Positions 28,158 to 38,469 of a stretch of DNA of 64,000 bases are shown one piece after another. This stretch comes from Piper betle (Eukaryota; Streptophyta; Magnoliopsida; Piperales; Piperaceae): positions 1 through 64,000 of the forward strand of contig JAURVB010013188.1 in assembly GCA_033002965.1 (NCBI GenBank). The letters are read 5' to 3'. Every line of letters starts with the position of its first letter. The stretch's first letter is position 1. The notes under the pieces are model-generated. The model searched no databases and was not told the DNA's origin. It saw only the letters and a list, made by a program, of their open reading frames with translations. The position numbers were made by a program, and so were the translations under genes.

Positions 28158-28957
28158 ACTGATAGGGTGCATAGTTACAAAAATCGGAATTGGGGTCTGA
28201 ATCAGTTTTGAGGGAGTCACTGAATCAAATCAAATCGGTCATGAATCAGTTCTGTTGAATTGGTCCAAATCAGTCCTATACAAAAATTTTAATTGTCAAA
28301 ATACGTTAGTTATTAGTTATAGAATATGTCATTCTGTTGTTATTTTATTTTATAATATGTATTATATTTTATAATTTTTTTACATATTTTTTGGATTTTT
28401 TAATTATTTGGAGTTAGTTATTATTTTTTACTCGAGTCGAAACCGAATCAACTTTTAATTACGAGAATGCCACCTGCTATATTCCCCCCTATTCTCTCTC
28501 CCTGATGTTGCCGCCACCACTGGCCTTGCTCTATCCCCCATGCACCCGCCGATCACCGCCCCCGCTTCCCCCTCTGGCCCTGCCCTGTCCCCTAGCCCCC
28601 CACCCCCCACCCCACCTCGCCGCCCTCTTCACCGCCACTCCCATCCCCCGCTCACCTCGCCGTCTCCGCTGCCCCATGCCCCGGCCGATCACCGCGGCCC
28701 ACTTCCCTGCTTGCCCTGCTCATCCCTTGCGCACCCACCGATTGCCGCCACCCACTTCCCCGCTCGCCTTTGTCTCCCCCCACCCCTGTTGCCAGTCACC
28801 GCCCTGGCCTCCGCCGTCCAAAATCGGCTCAAATTGGGTTGAATCGGTTCGAATTGGCCTATTTACGAACCGATATAAGCCAAAGATCAATTACCTGTGT
28901 TTTTGATTCGGATTGCCTCTGATCTGATTTAAATCGGTTAATTCCGAGTGGAATCGG
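28158..28957. mobile_element. Insertion of about 800 bp with GC-rich core in a repeat unit
   Basis: It interrupts the unit phrase TAGGGTG..GGTTATGAA, so its limits are clear to within about 10 bp. The ends carry repeated ATCGGAATTGG, GAATCAAATCAAATCGG, TTTAAATCGG and GTGGAATCGGATGG motifs, partly inverted. The core (28500-28830) is very C-rich. It predicts only low-complexity Pro/Leu/Ala peptides in several frames, which I do not call genes. It is probably a non-autonomous element; the superfamily is unknown. Confidence 0.5.
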
Positions 28958-29527
28958 ATGGTTTGGGTTATGAAAAAGAGAGTTTGAGAGTAGAGATGAC
29001 AAAGTCGTTCTATGCAGTACCCTGAGCACTAATAATTAAATTGTTACAAGCACGTGCGGTCGTGCATATCTTTGGAGGGTTGTGTCACAAGGGAATACAC
29101 CCTCTTGTAAAAACTTTTTTAGACGTTTTCTTCAAATCCATCGTGAAGGAGAGGGTGCAGATGATGAGTGTAGGTAAAGAAGGGATTGGGGGTTTGGGAC
29201 ATTGCATGCAAACCATGCAAGTTTAGACAAGAGGAAATTCTTTGTTGAAGATCATCAATCGTTGTCTGCTCTTTCATGTCGACAAAAACGTTTGATAAAG
29301 GAGCAGTGCTTGCACCAACTCTGCAGGGTAAAGGTGATTAGTTCTAGGCTTTAGAGTCAATAAAGAACAGGCGATTTTAATTTTATAGTAGGGTGTGGGT
29401 TCTGAAGAAGAAGAGTTAGTAAGTTGGAAGACATGACAACTCTTCCAATAGAGTTGTTTCATGGCTGCACCACGGGCACATATAATTAGTTAATCCCAAA
29501 GGTAGTGCGCATCTTTAGAGAGGCGCA

Positions 29528-31550
29528 TGTAAAATCCGAGCCAAGGCGGTTTGCTTTGGTTCGGTCTTGGTTCATTTTTGGTTTCATTTGGTTTGGTTTT
29601 GGTGTGTGATTTTTGGCAAGAGTTGGTGTTGTTGAACATTAGTTGGGTTAGCTTGGTCTGTGTGGTGGCTAATTTGTTTGATTTCGCGTGTAGTTCATTA
29701 GTTGTGGTGTTGTTTGTATGGTTTAATATAGAGTTTAGAGTTGTTTTCACGATAGAGGAATCAAGTCGTGATTTTTAGTATCTATTTGTTATTAAAAATT
29801 TACCAAATATCTTAATTTGATGTGACTTTGATATTTTTGTTAATAAGTAAAATTTTATTTTTTTAAGGAATTTAAATATCTTGAGTCCGTTATAAAAGCT
29901 ATTCATACCGCTAAGAGCTTTCCAACAAGGAACAGCATGCATGGTGCCATGTGTCATGATATGTCAGATAACAGTGCCACATGTCTGCTGACTGTACCAC
30001 CATGTGTTGGGCCGCGAGTATGTACTCTTCAATGAAGTGCACCGGTTGTGGGGTACTTTGGTAATTTTTCTCTAGTTTGCTTATTCTTCATCTGTTTCTC
30101 TTACATGGATCTTTTCTGGATACGCTAACCAGATTTGTCATTTTTCCAAGGAAAACCCTGCGTTCGTCGATCTTGGACAGTTATCTCCGCATTCGGTAAT
30201 TCACACATATCATAATATTTTCATGCACCATGTCTTAATATTTTCATAATTTTATCTTTTTTGGATTATTTAATGCTAATTAAACAAGTTTATTATATAT
30301 ACTTTAAATAGGTTTTTAATTAAGTTAATACCAAAAAAATTTTCGAAAATTATTTATTATATTTTTTGGTTTTTCGATAGAGAATGATAGTTTTAATATA
30401 ATTTCGTTATTCGTGGAATTTTTATTATTCTTAAATTAATTAATTAAATAATATTTTATTATTTAATTGATATAAATTTGCAAATATCAGGAGATATTTT
30501 TACAGTATTTTTCTTGGTTCATAAAAACAAAGATTTTCGGTGAAAATCTCATACTTTTAGTTGTAATGAAATAGATATAAATATTTTATCAGTATTTTAA
30601 TGATTTTGACATGTGTTATTTTTGGTAATTTTGGAAAATGTGCCCAATATTATATGTACTATTTTTTCCAAGTTTGGGTATATGAGATGAGTATATTGGT
30701 GCACTGCAATTATTTATTTGAATTTTGGTTGTTTATTTAAAATTAGATCTTTACCTCAATTTATATGCCAGATTAAGTGGGTGATTGATTATGTTTTTCC
30801 ATGCATGCATGATATAGATGTTCGGTACCGTACTTAGGTTCAGTTATAGGCCATGTACATTTACAGAGTTAGGTTCACGTATATGTTGCACGGTTTAAGC
30901 TCGTCAATAGATTGCTTGGAACTTGAATATTAAGTATGTTTAAAATTTGCTTCTTGTTTTATGGTTATATTGGGTGAGTTGTTTTATATCACAGAATGAA
31001 TAAAGTGCCCGTATTTTTTGGAAAACCTCTTTAATTCAGGTTATTTAGTCATTGTGATTAACCACCCTTGAAGATTAGATTTTTTGAGATGTTTTTAAAA
31101 CTAAAAAGATACTCAATAAATTATCTTCTTTCAGGAGGCTTATTATCATTATTATTATTGTTATTACTATTATTATTATTATTATTATTTCCTACCCAAA
31201 TATATTATTTAAATATAGTTTTGCAGTTTTATGAAAGATGAGTAGTATGGGTAAATCTGATGTTGGTCGGTAAGTCCCAAGATGAGTGCTAGAGATTGGT
31301 CTTTGAGTGAAGTTGAGGTCGGTAGGTAAGTCTCAAAGCTGAGGAAAAATTGTAGGTTGATCAGTAAATCCCGGGAGCCCACAGGTGTTCTAGCGTAGCA
31401 GTTTTTGTTGTATCATTGGCATATCTATTTCTATGAGTTTCTCACACCCGGAGAGGAGTAGGATTTTGGGTACCGTGTTTTGTAGATTATGTTATGATTG
31501 CGGTGTATTTGGCTTGTCTTCAAAGCTCATAGGAGTGGTTGTTGTGCTAC
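29528..31550 (+). mobile_element. Partial Gypsy-type LTR, plus orientation
   Basis: It opens TGTAAAATCCGAGCC at 29528, like other long LTRs here. It contains AAGAGCTTTCCAACAAGG (about 29915) and a late segment (31260-31500) with GTAAGTCCCAAGATGAGTGC and CTCACACCCGGAGAGGAGTA. The latter is related to CTCAGACCCGGAGAACGTGG at about 33560 in the solo LTR. No TG..CA end, target duplication or coding region was found; it appears truncated on the right. Confidence 0.45.
31142..31190. repeat. ATT trinucleotide microsatellite
   Basis: About 16 imperfect ATT repeats with two G/C interruptions (TTATTGTTATTAC), lying inside the partial LTR. Confidence 0.9.
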
Positions 31551-31668
31551 TTTAATTCATCGTGCAAGTACACATATCTAACAATTAATAAAATAATGAG
31601 TGAAATCGTTCCCACAGAGATTTGATGTTTTGACGTTACTGGTTAGTATAAGTGATTAAACTCATTAT
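31550..31668 (-). mobile_element. LTR-end fragment hosting the solo LTR insertion
   Basis: It reads CATCGTGCAAGTACACATAT then TCGTTCCCACAGAGATT. This is the reverse complement of a common long-LTR end (GGGAACGATTTC ... GTGTACTTGCACG). A plus-strand cousin is at 63880-63940 (GAGAACGATACTCG ... GTGTATACTTGCA). The 31674-34529 LTR inserted here. Confidence 0.4.
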
Positions 31669-31673
31669 CTAAT

Positions 31674-34529
31674 TGTAAAACCCACGATTCGAGTCAGGGT
31701 TTTATATTCAGAACCGGTCGGTTCAACCGTTATTTTCGAGTCGAGTCAGTTTCAGAACACGTGTATTGAGCCAACGCCGGTCTCGTGTATGAGTCATGAG
31801 GGTCATGTGTACCCAAGTAAATGATGATAACGTCATGAACACAATAGAAAAGAATGAGTTATCAGAATATATGAGAGTAAGCAGTTCATTTTTTTTATTA
31901 TGATATATAATGGATCATAGAATTAGTTTTAGACCGTTTACCGCGTTAGGACGCGTTACGGGCATTTTGGTTGGGTTGATAGTTCTAGAGCATATCATTA
32001 TGGAATTTTTTTCCAATTTTTTTGGAATTTTCTACGACTTAAATATTATATTTGACTCTAGTCGGAGACGAGTCAAGTAATATTTATGAGTTTACCATCG
32101 AGTCTTTTTCTCCCCCATGCCTTCTTCCCCGACCCTTACCTCGACGCGCTGCCACTGTGCGCGTCACCACCGCTGCTGTGGACTCCCGCCCGGCCGTTGA
32201 TTGTCGCCGCCTAGCCCTGCGACGACGTCGCCATGCTGCCGGACCAGGTTCGGCCCCAATCAGGCCGTCGCGACGCGAGGAAGCCACGCCTCGATGCCGC
32301 GCCCACGTTGCGCTTTGTAGCCGATTCTGCCGCCGGCGACCGGCACCGCTGCGGTTGGTTGGTCGCCTCAGCACCCTCAGCCCTCCACGACCTTCCCCGA
32401 CCGGAACGGGGGCCATCCCCGCCGTGGCCGGCCGGATCTAGCCACCATCACCGCCGGCTCGGTTTTATGCATTTTTCGGCGAGCCGCCACATTTGTTGGC
32501 CACGTCGACCTCGCAAATGAGTCGGGCTCACCGAGCTGGTTCCAAGGGTACCCAACACGACCACTTTCCAGCCAGTAGATGCCGCCGGCGACTGTCGCCG
32601 AAAACGGCCGAAGACCGTCGGAAAACCGAAATTTCGGAATTCGCCGGAATTCACCGGATCTTCCACGGGGCTCACCCAATCGAGCCCGATCGAGCTTCGG
32701 ACGCCGATGAGCGCCGAATTTGAGCTCTGAGACACGCGACAGAACCCTAGCCGTCGCTGATTGCCGACTACGTGAGGTATAATTCCCTCTAATTGAGTTA
32801 TTTAAAATTGATTATGATTGTTAGCATAGTATGCTAGAATTAACTAGTTGTCATGATGAATGCCATACTATGAATGAAGTAAAGATGTGCATGATGAGAT
32901 TAAGTAAGTGATCTAATGAGATGAAGTATAAGCATGCTAATTGAGCACGATGTAACTTAGGAAACACGATAAAATTGGAATGAATAGGATGATAGTATTA
33001 TTTTCACTTTTATGATTATTGGATTATTGAGGGATGATTATTATGTCGTGTGATATTCATTGATTTTGATGCATCATGTAGTTAGTGGGCATTAGTATTT
33101 AGTTTTGATGTGTAGGTACGGAGTAGGAGCTCGCCGCCTAGGCACAATGACACGCTTAAAGCTTCTACCAGGTCCATTTAGGACTCGACTTTGTTTTACG
33201 TCTTTCTATTGTATGTTTATCTTATCATTTGTAGGACGGGTTAAGTGGCGTTTTATTGGATCCCACTTAACTCGGGCCATCTAGCTGAACAGATTTCTGG
33301 ATTAATAACCCCACGAAGATGAGATCCCTCGAGGATGATTTCGAAAACAAGATCCACCACAAATTGCCTTCGGGCCTATTATATAAATCCCTACCCAGCC
33401 CTATATGTATGTAGTTTTTGCGTTTTCAGTGAGACGAGAGATGGAGAAACCGACTGCACGTACCATGAGTGGATGCCGTGATAGTCAAAGCGGGCTCTAG
33501 ATTAGTGCCAACAGACTGTTCCATTCTAGAGGGATCCTGACAACTCCGCATTTGAGTTCCTCAGACCCGGAGAACGTGGAGGTTTACGGGTACTGTTTAG
33601 TACAGCGCATGTCCGGACTTGTGGTTCAAAGGGTATTAAAGGCGACTGCCTGAGAGTACTCGGCCTTCGTGCTCAAGGCTAGGAGAAATATGGAGGTAAG
33701 GAGAGGGCTTAGGATAAAGTTTTACGTGAAGTACTGAAAAGAAGTGCCGAGAGCGGCACAGTACCAGCAGCATATCAGTAAGTTCGGGATGCTACCGGGT
33801 CTGCAGCCTAGTGGCTCCTCAGTAGTGCCCTTCAGAGTGTTCACATGGAGTATATGATATTTTCTTTCATATGAGAGTTTGCTCTCATAGCCAGCTTGTT
33901 ATAGTTATTTTATTTTCCAGACCAGTAACACTTGTTACTGACGTGTTTTTATACTATATGTAGGTAATAATCACGAGTTGGAGGAGCCAGCTTGGACGGA
34001 GGAGCATTGTTGTCGCTTGCACACATGTCAGTTGATTGAGTGGTTATATTTTGTTTATGATACTATTATATTGCGGATGTTGTGAAATGCTAAGACATGG
34101 TATGATATGATTGAATGTCATGAGATGATGATAAGATATGATGATGTGACATGATTGAATGCTAAGACACGATGACAGATTGTGTGAATGAAGTTGCGTG
34201 ATGTATAGATACATGTTTACATATATGTTTATATATAGTTCTTTGACAGGGTGACCCTAATTGTACTTTTAGGGGAAATTCTGTCCGTTTTATTTTAGAA
34301 ATTTCATCGATTTTGATCGTAATTGTGATGGTGTGTAATTTAGTTTGTATGTCATCCATGTAGTATCATGTTAGGATTTTGTGCATTCATCCATGCATGA
34401 CGAGTAATATCTTCATCTTAAGACGCTGAGATTAGATCCGTGCGAGTTAGGTTCGGGTTAGCCGACCTAACCGGGGCCTATAACATGCCGGTTCGGTTCA
34501 CGTACTTGGACCGGATTTAAGGTGTTACA
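31674..34529 (+). mobile_element. Solo LTR of the Tekay-like Gypsy family (2856 bp) with perfect target duplication
   Basis: It starts TGTAAAACCCACGATTCGAG and ends AAGGTGTTACA, flanked by CTAAT at 31669-31673 and 34530-34534. It is the reverse complement of the 5' LTR at 46179-49044 in landmark order and nearly equal in length (2856 versus 2866 bp). The GC-rich block at about 32090-32760 produces long spurious frames on both strands (for example 32052-32441 plus and 32084-32416 minus). Their Arg/Pro/Ala-rich composition and presence in every LTR copy argue against genes. Only one LTR remains, the signature of unequal recombination. Confidence 0.9.
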
Positions 34530-34534
34530 CTAAT

Positions 34535-35470
34535 TATACCAAGGATGAAAATATAATGCACAAATAAAAGATATCACAAATAGTTAAGAATCTAAATTGT
34601 CTCGATAAGAAATCGAGGCAAGGGCATAAAATTGGTAACAACAAATATCTAATATAATAATATAGATAATCCTTGATTCTTTGTGGGATACAAGAGAGTA
34701 GGAGTTCTGAATCATTTCAAAAATCTCTTGTGCCTAGTATCTTCTATCTTTCCTTTCCCTCTTGTGTGTTTGTTTTGAATTGGTTATTCTTTGTGCACAT
34801 TTCACTTAGTTTCTTAGGTTTGACTTGATCAATTTAAAGAACAAAGTGAACAAGGTCAAGTCACCTAAGGCACTTGTAGGATTTTATTAGCTTGTAAAAG
34901 CAAATATCTTTGAGTTTGAACTTGTGCATGTTTGCCTTTCTCACTTAGTGATTGTCTTGTTAATCATCTACTTGTTCTTAATTGTGAATCATAACTTCTT
35001 TGTGCTTAATTCATTTATGCTTTTTGTGTTCATTATTACAATCATTAGGAGGTTTTAATTTTGTGGGGGTCCAACTTTATTATTTGTGATCTTAGTTGGG
35101 TCTCTCTCACATAGTGCCACTTCACTCGACTCAAAGCTCAATAATTTACAATATAGATGCAATAGTTTATATACTTTTTATACATCTATTTACATAAAAT
35201 ATAAAAAATAATGAACATAATTATATTATAATGATAGTTATACATGATAATATAATGATTAGTTCTTGAACAAACTATTTGACATAAAATTGAATTTTAA
35301 TTATACTACTTAGACTTTCATAATTAATTTTATGTCAAGTTATACAGAAAAAAATTTATACATGAATAATGCTCGAGCTTTCTTGTGTTCGACTCAAACC
35401 CTTTTGAGCTAGACTAGAACTTGAACAACCGATTCAAGTTTGAGCATAATTGAGCACGACTTAACTCCCT
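34535..35470. other. Old LTR-like AT-rich sequence, no gene
   Basis: Phrases such as TTGACTTGATCAATTTAAAG and CTTGTGCATGTTTGCCTTTC resemble long Copia LTR interiors (compare 39780-40130). Boundaries and partners were not found. Confidence 0.3.
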
Positions 35471-35803
35471 CCCGAACGATTGTACCCAAAGAGTAAACGA
35501 ATGGACTTGAATCATCTCATTAAAAGTAGTTGATCGAAGATGAAGATTTATTACATATTCTCACTAATAAAGCAGATCTTACCCTAGTAGCTATTTGATG
35601 TATGACTAAGTTTGAGAGTCTTACAATCGATGCACCTCATGAAATTTTGTCCTTTCAATTCATACACTTGGCCCATGGCAAATAACTCAGTCCAAAGATA
35701 GTCTAGCCCACCATCCAATATGGAACGAGATTGGTTTTGATACTATCTATAATGATTTGGTCTACAGTGTAAACTAATAGCCCTAGTTCATCACTTCAAA
35801 AGT

Positions 35804-36947
35804 TGTAACGACAGCCCAAAGTGTAACATAATGGGCTAAACCATCTCTTCAAAAGTGGTTAACTAAGTTGAAGATCTATAGTCCATACCTACTTATAAAC
35901 AGGATCTTACCCCATTAGGTATTAGATGTGTGATTAAGTTGAGGGATTTCACAATCCACCCACCGTAGGAAATTTCATCTTAAAAATTCATACACTTAGT
36001 CTATTACTAACCCTGGCCCACGACCTTCTTTGGCTTGTGATTGACAGCTTAGCCAATGTCCCTAATCAAGCCCACTATCTAACAAGGAACTAGGAGGCTC
36101 TGATACCACCTATAATGACCGCGCTGACTAAGGCAAGTCATTATAAGAAGGTTTTTAGTGATTGTGAGCCTATGTCGAACTCCAATTATGCTGGGAGGGG
36201 TGGCCTGCCTCATCCAGCTACAATCTTATGTACGCATGCATACGCTACTAGGCCCAAGGCTTATAGTTACTGAGTCATTGACTACCCTTTCAGTATCACA
36301 AGTGCATAATGAGTCATCTTGTGCCATTGTGCCATGCCACCCCTTTGGGCATGGGGGCAAGCATTTTAACTTTCAAATAATTTTAATGATGTGGCCTCAT
36401 GTCGGATTGAATCAATTTTTTTACCCCAGTTGTGCTCTGGTCATGGTAGTCGAATCAGGGCTTAGGCTGACCAGGGATGACAAAAAGAAAAATATTGACT
36501 TATTTTTTGTAATTATACTACTTAGTGGTTTTGATCACTAATGCAATTTTGTGATCACAGGTGAGCAGCTTTAGGCTGACGATTGAGGGAGTGGTTGGTA
36601 GTTCTTGTACTAACCCAAGGTGAAAGAATTAATGAATAGGATTAGACTTTTATTTATATTATTTGAGTTATAATTATGACTATGGGAAATGGTTAGGAGG
36701 TTGTGGGACTTTGCTTTTGCATATTTGGTTTACCTTATGTCATTGCTTGCATATCATATTTAATATAACATGATTTATTTTTATGGTTAATAATGTCTTT
36801 AAGACATTTGAATCTCATGTTTAATTATTTTCGTTACACTAAACTTTAAGCATAATTATTTGTCATGATATGATGCATGTGCATGCATTTTTTTTAATAT
36901 TCTTAGTATTTTGGGAAATCTCCGACTGACTAAGGTAGGTCGTTACA
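35804..36947 (-). mobile_element. Composite element B: TRIM half joined to a rearranged LTR, AAAGT duplication
   Basis: It is flanked by AAAGT at 35799-35803 and 36948-36952. Its left part is a minus-strand TRIM: 3' LTR 35804-35953, purine-tract complement, a 158-bp interior, a perfect primer-site complement GCTCTGATACCA (36097-36108), then the inner edge of the 5' LTR (TATAATGACC from 36111). After about 36120 the TRIM LTR gives way to sequence of the 1.2-1.8-kb LTR family, which ends in GTAGGTCGTTACA at 36947. The outer ends TGTAACGAC and GTCGTTACA are therefore inverted repeats although they come from different families. Confidence 0.6.
36165..36475 (-). repeat. Inverted LTR segment inside the composite element
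   Basis: This segment is the reverse complement of the LTR interior seen at about 60200-60500 (and 8330-8590). It includes complements of CTGGATGGGGTGGCC, CACTTGTGATA, GGGGTGACAGGG and TTCGACTACCATG. Flanking sequence after 36480 (GACTTATTTTTTGTAATTAT) is in the plus orientation. The plus-strand open frame 36158-36541 is a product of this inversion and not a gene. Confidence 0.65.
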
Positions 36948-37584
36948 AAAGTGGTTAACCGAACTGGAGACTTTTAGTCCATTCCCACTAATAAATTAAA
37001 TTTTACCCCAGTTGGTATTTGATGTGAGACTAATTTTATAGATCTTATAATTTGTTAGGAGAGTGGCACCCCTCTTAGATAAATAACCCTATTATGATAA
37101 GTTGACTACTATAGAAAACCTAGAGAGAAACTCACTCTCTTTTCTTCTTGATGTCAACTTCTGGGAGGAGGGTAGGCTAGGAGGCTTAGGGCTTAAAAGT
37201 TAGATTTGTGTGTAGATTTCTTCCTCTTTCTACCTTATTTCTTCTTCATATCATCGAATTATATTAGATTTGTGTGTAGATCATGCATACATCATGTCTT
37301 AAATGACTTTTATATGGGTTTTTTATGAATTCTTGATGGAAAGAAATATGTGATTTGTTGTATATTGATGTAAATTTGTATTGTTCAATGAGTTCTCATA
37401 TATTGAATTCATTGTACATGTACTTTGCATTCAAAGGATGATGAATTATATGTAGTTGTTCTTCTTTGATGGTTCTATCGTTAATACTTCTATTCTTTTT
37501 GTAAAACAAGTTGATTTTGTGTAGATTAATAGATGCATTAGGTTTTTATGAAGTTCTACATGTAATGAGATTATGATATATCTA

Positions 37585-38048
37585 TGATAACCCCAACTTA
37601 GTCTGTCATCTAATACTTACTAGGTAAGATCTTATTTATTAGTGAGAATGAAATTTAGATCTTCAACTGCAATTAACTACTTTTTAATAGATCACTTAGA
37701 TCCATTAGTTTGCACTTTAGGTCAAGTCATTATAGATGATGTCAAAGTAACCTGGTTCTCTATTATATGATATGATGGACTAGGAACGTGGCTCAGCTAA
37801 TGCCCATGGACCACAAAAGAACGTGGGCTAGGTTAGCTAAGGGCCAAGCACAGAAATTTTGTGGTCAAAATTTCCTAAGGTGGGTGGATTGTGATAACCC
37901 CAACTTAGTCTCACATTTAATACCTATTGTGGTTGTGATAAGATCTTATTTATTAATGAAAATGGACTATAGATCTTCAACTTTAGTTAACCACTTTTGA
38001 AGAGATGACTTAGGCCCATTATGTTTCACTTTCGGTTGGGTCGTTATA
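37585..38048 (+). mobile_element. Complete TRIM-like element C (464 bp)
   Basis: Two direct LTRs, 37585-37734 and 37892-38048, both begin TGATAACCCCAACTTAGTC and end with GTCRTTATA. Between them are a degenerate primer site (GATGATGTCAAAGT), about 155 bp of interior, and a purine-rich tract AAGGTGGGTGGAT just before the second LTR. This is the layout of a terminal-repeat retrotransposon in miniature; it encodes no protein and would depend on another element's enzymes. No clear 5-bp target duplication was seen. Open frames overlapping it (37788-38000) are not genes. Confidence 0.8.
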
Positions 38049-38239
38049 AGGTCAATCCATATATAAGTCACGAAAAATGCTATCTATTTTGTGCTTTAAT
38101 GACAAAACTTGTTAGAATTGATAATTCAATGGAAAACTATCATGAGTAGTCATCCAATATTGTAATTAACTTGTTTGAATAAAAAGAATTGAATTATGTA
38201 TGAGTTTGTATTCAAATGGATGAAAATTTTGTGTTTATA

Positions 38240-38465
38240 TTGACGCAGGTGCACCAAGGCATTTTAAGTGGTCTGCCAAGGCGCATGATGCATGGCGTGA
38301 GACAAGATCCTCACGCCAAGGTACATTGGAGAGTTGCACGAAGGCACGAGTGTTGTCTATGGACATGCCAAGGTGCACGAGTGTGTTACACCTTAGCGTG
38401 AGGGCGTCCCGTGGTCTCCTATGGTCCATGCCAAGGTATGAGCTAGGTGCGCACCAAGGTGTGAA
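38240..38465 (+). repeat. Degenerate minisatellite of CCAAGGYGCACGAG-like motifs
   Basis: The phrases GCACCAAGGCA, GCCAAGGCGCATGA, CGCCAAGGTACA, GCACGAAGGCACGAG, GCCAAGGTGCACGAG, GCCAAGGTATGAG and GCACCAAGGTG recur within 225 bp. Spacing is irregular (about 20-50 bp). Short open frames here follow from the repeat. Confidence 0.55.
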
Positions 38466-38469
38466 CTTG

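Larger units (their letters stand above)
25141..29500 (+). repeat. Tandem array of a roughly 440-bp unit, six copies, two interruptions
   Basis: The landmark ATGTCGACRAAGAC (or a variant) recurs near 25380, 26723, 27160, 27609, 28044 and 29276. Uninterrupted spacings are 437, 449 and 435 bp. Each unit holds, in order: CTTTGGA..GGT, AATCCATCATGAAGGAGAGG, GTTGCATGCAAACYATGCA, AGTTGAAGATCATCAATCGC, the landmark, GTGCTTGCACCAACTTTGCA, TATAGTAGGGTTTAGAGTTT, and GATGACAACTCTTCCAA. Copies 1 and 2 are separated by unrelated DNA (about 25590-26600), and copies 5 and 6 by a GC-rich insert (28158-28957). Short open frames recur in each copy but are not conserved as proteins. I do not recognise the repeat family. 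Confidence 0.8.
35481..37049 (-). mobile_element. TRIM-like miniature LTR element A, minus strand, split by a nested element
   Basis: Plus-strand order: 3' LTR about 35481-35625 (ending GAGAGTCTTACA); purine-tract complement and a short interior; a degenerate primer site complement GTTTTGATACTA at 35734-35745 (9 of 12 match to tRNA-iMet); then the 5' LTR from about 35748. That LTR stops at 35803 and resumes at 36948 (AAAGTGGTTAACCGAACTGG) to about 37049. A 1.1-kb element (35804-36947) is nested in it. There is no coding region. Diagnostic LTR phrases are GTGGTTAAC, GAAGATCTATAGTCC and TAAGATCTTACCCC in this orientation. Confidence 0.65.

Noticed and set aside
28505..28906. 133-residue and overlapping 100-residue Pro/Leu-rich open frames
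   Set aside because: Low-complexity product of a C-rich tract, open in several frames at once, no domain.
25141..29500. Repeated short open frames of 60-80 residues in the tandem array
   Set aside because: Start and stop positions vary between units and frames shift, so they are not a conserved gene family.
32052..32735. Cluster of long open frames on both strands (up to 129 residues)
   Set aside because: They fall in the GC-rich block of a solo LTR; the equivalent blocks in the other LTR copies do not conserve a protein.
36158..36541. 127-residue plus-strand open frame
   Set aside because: It matches the minus-strand translation of the LTR at 60396-60593 and arises from an inverted LTR segment.
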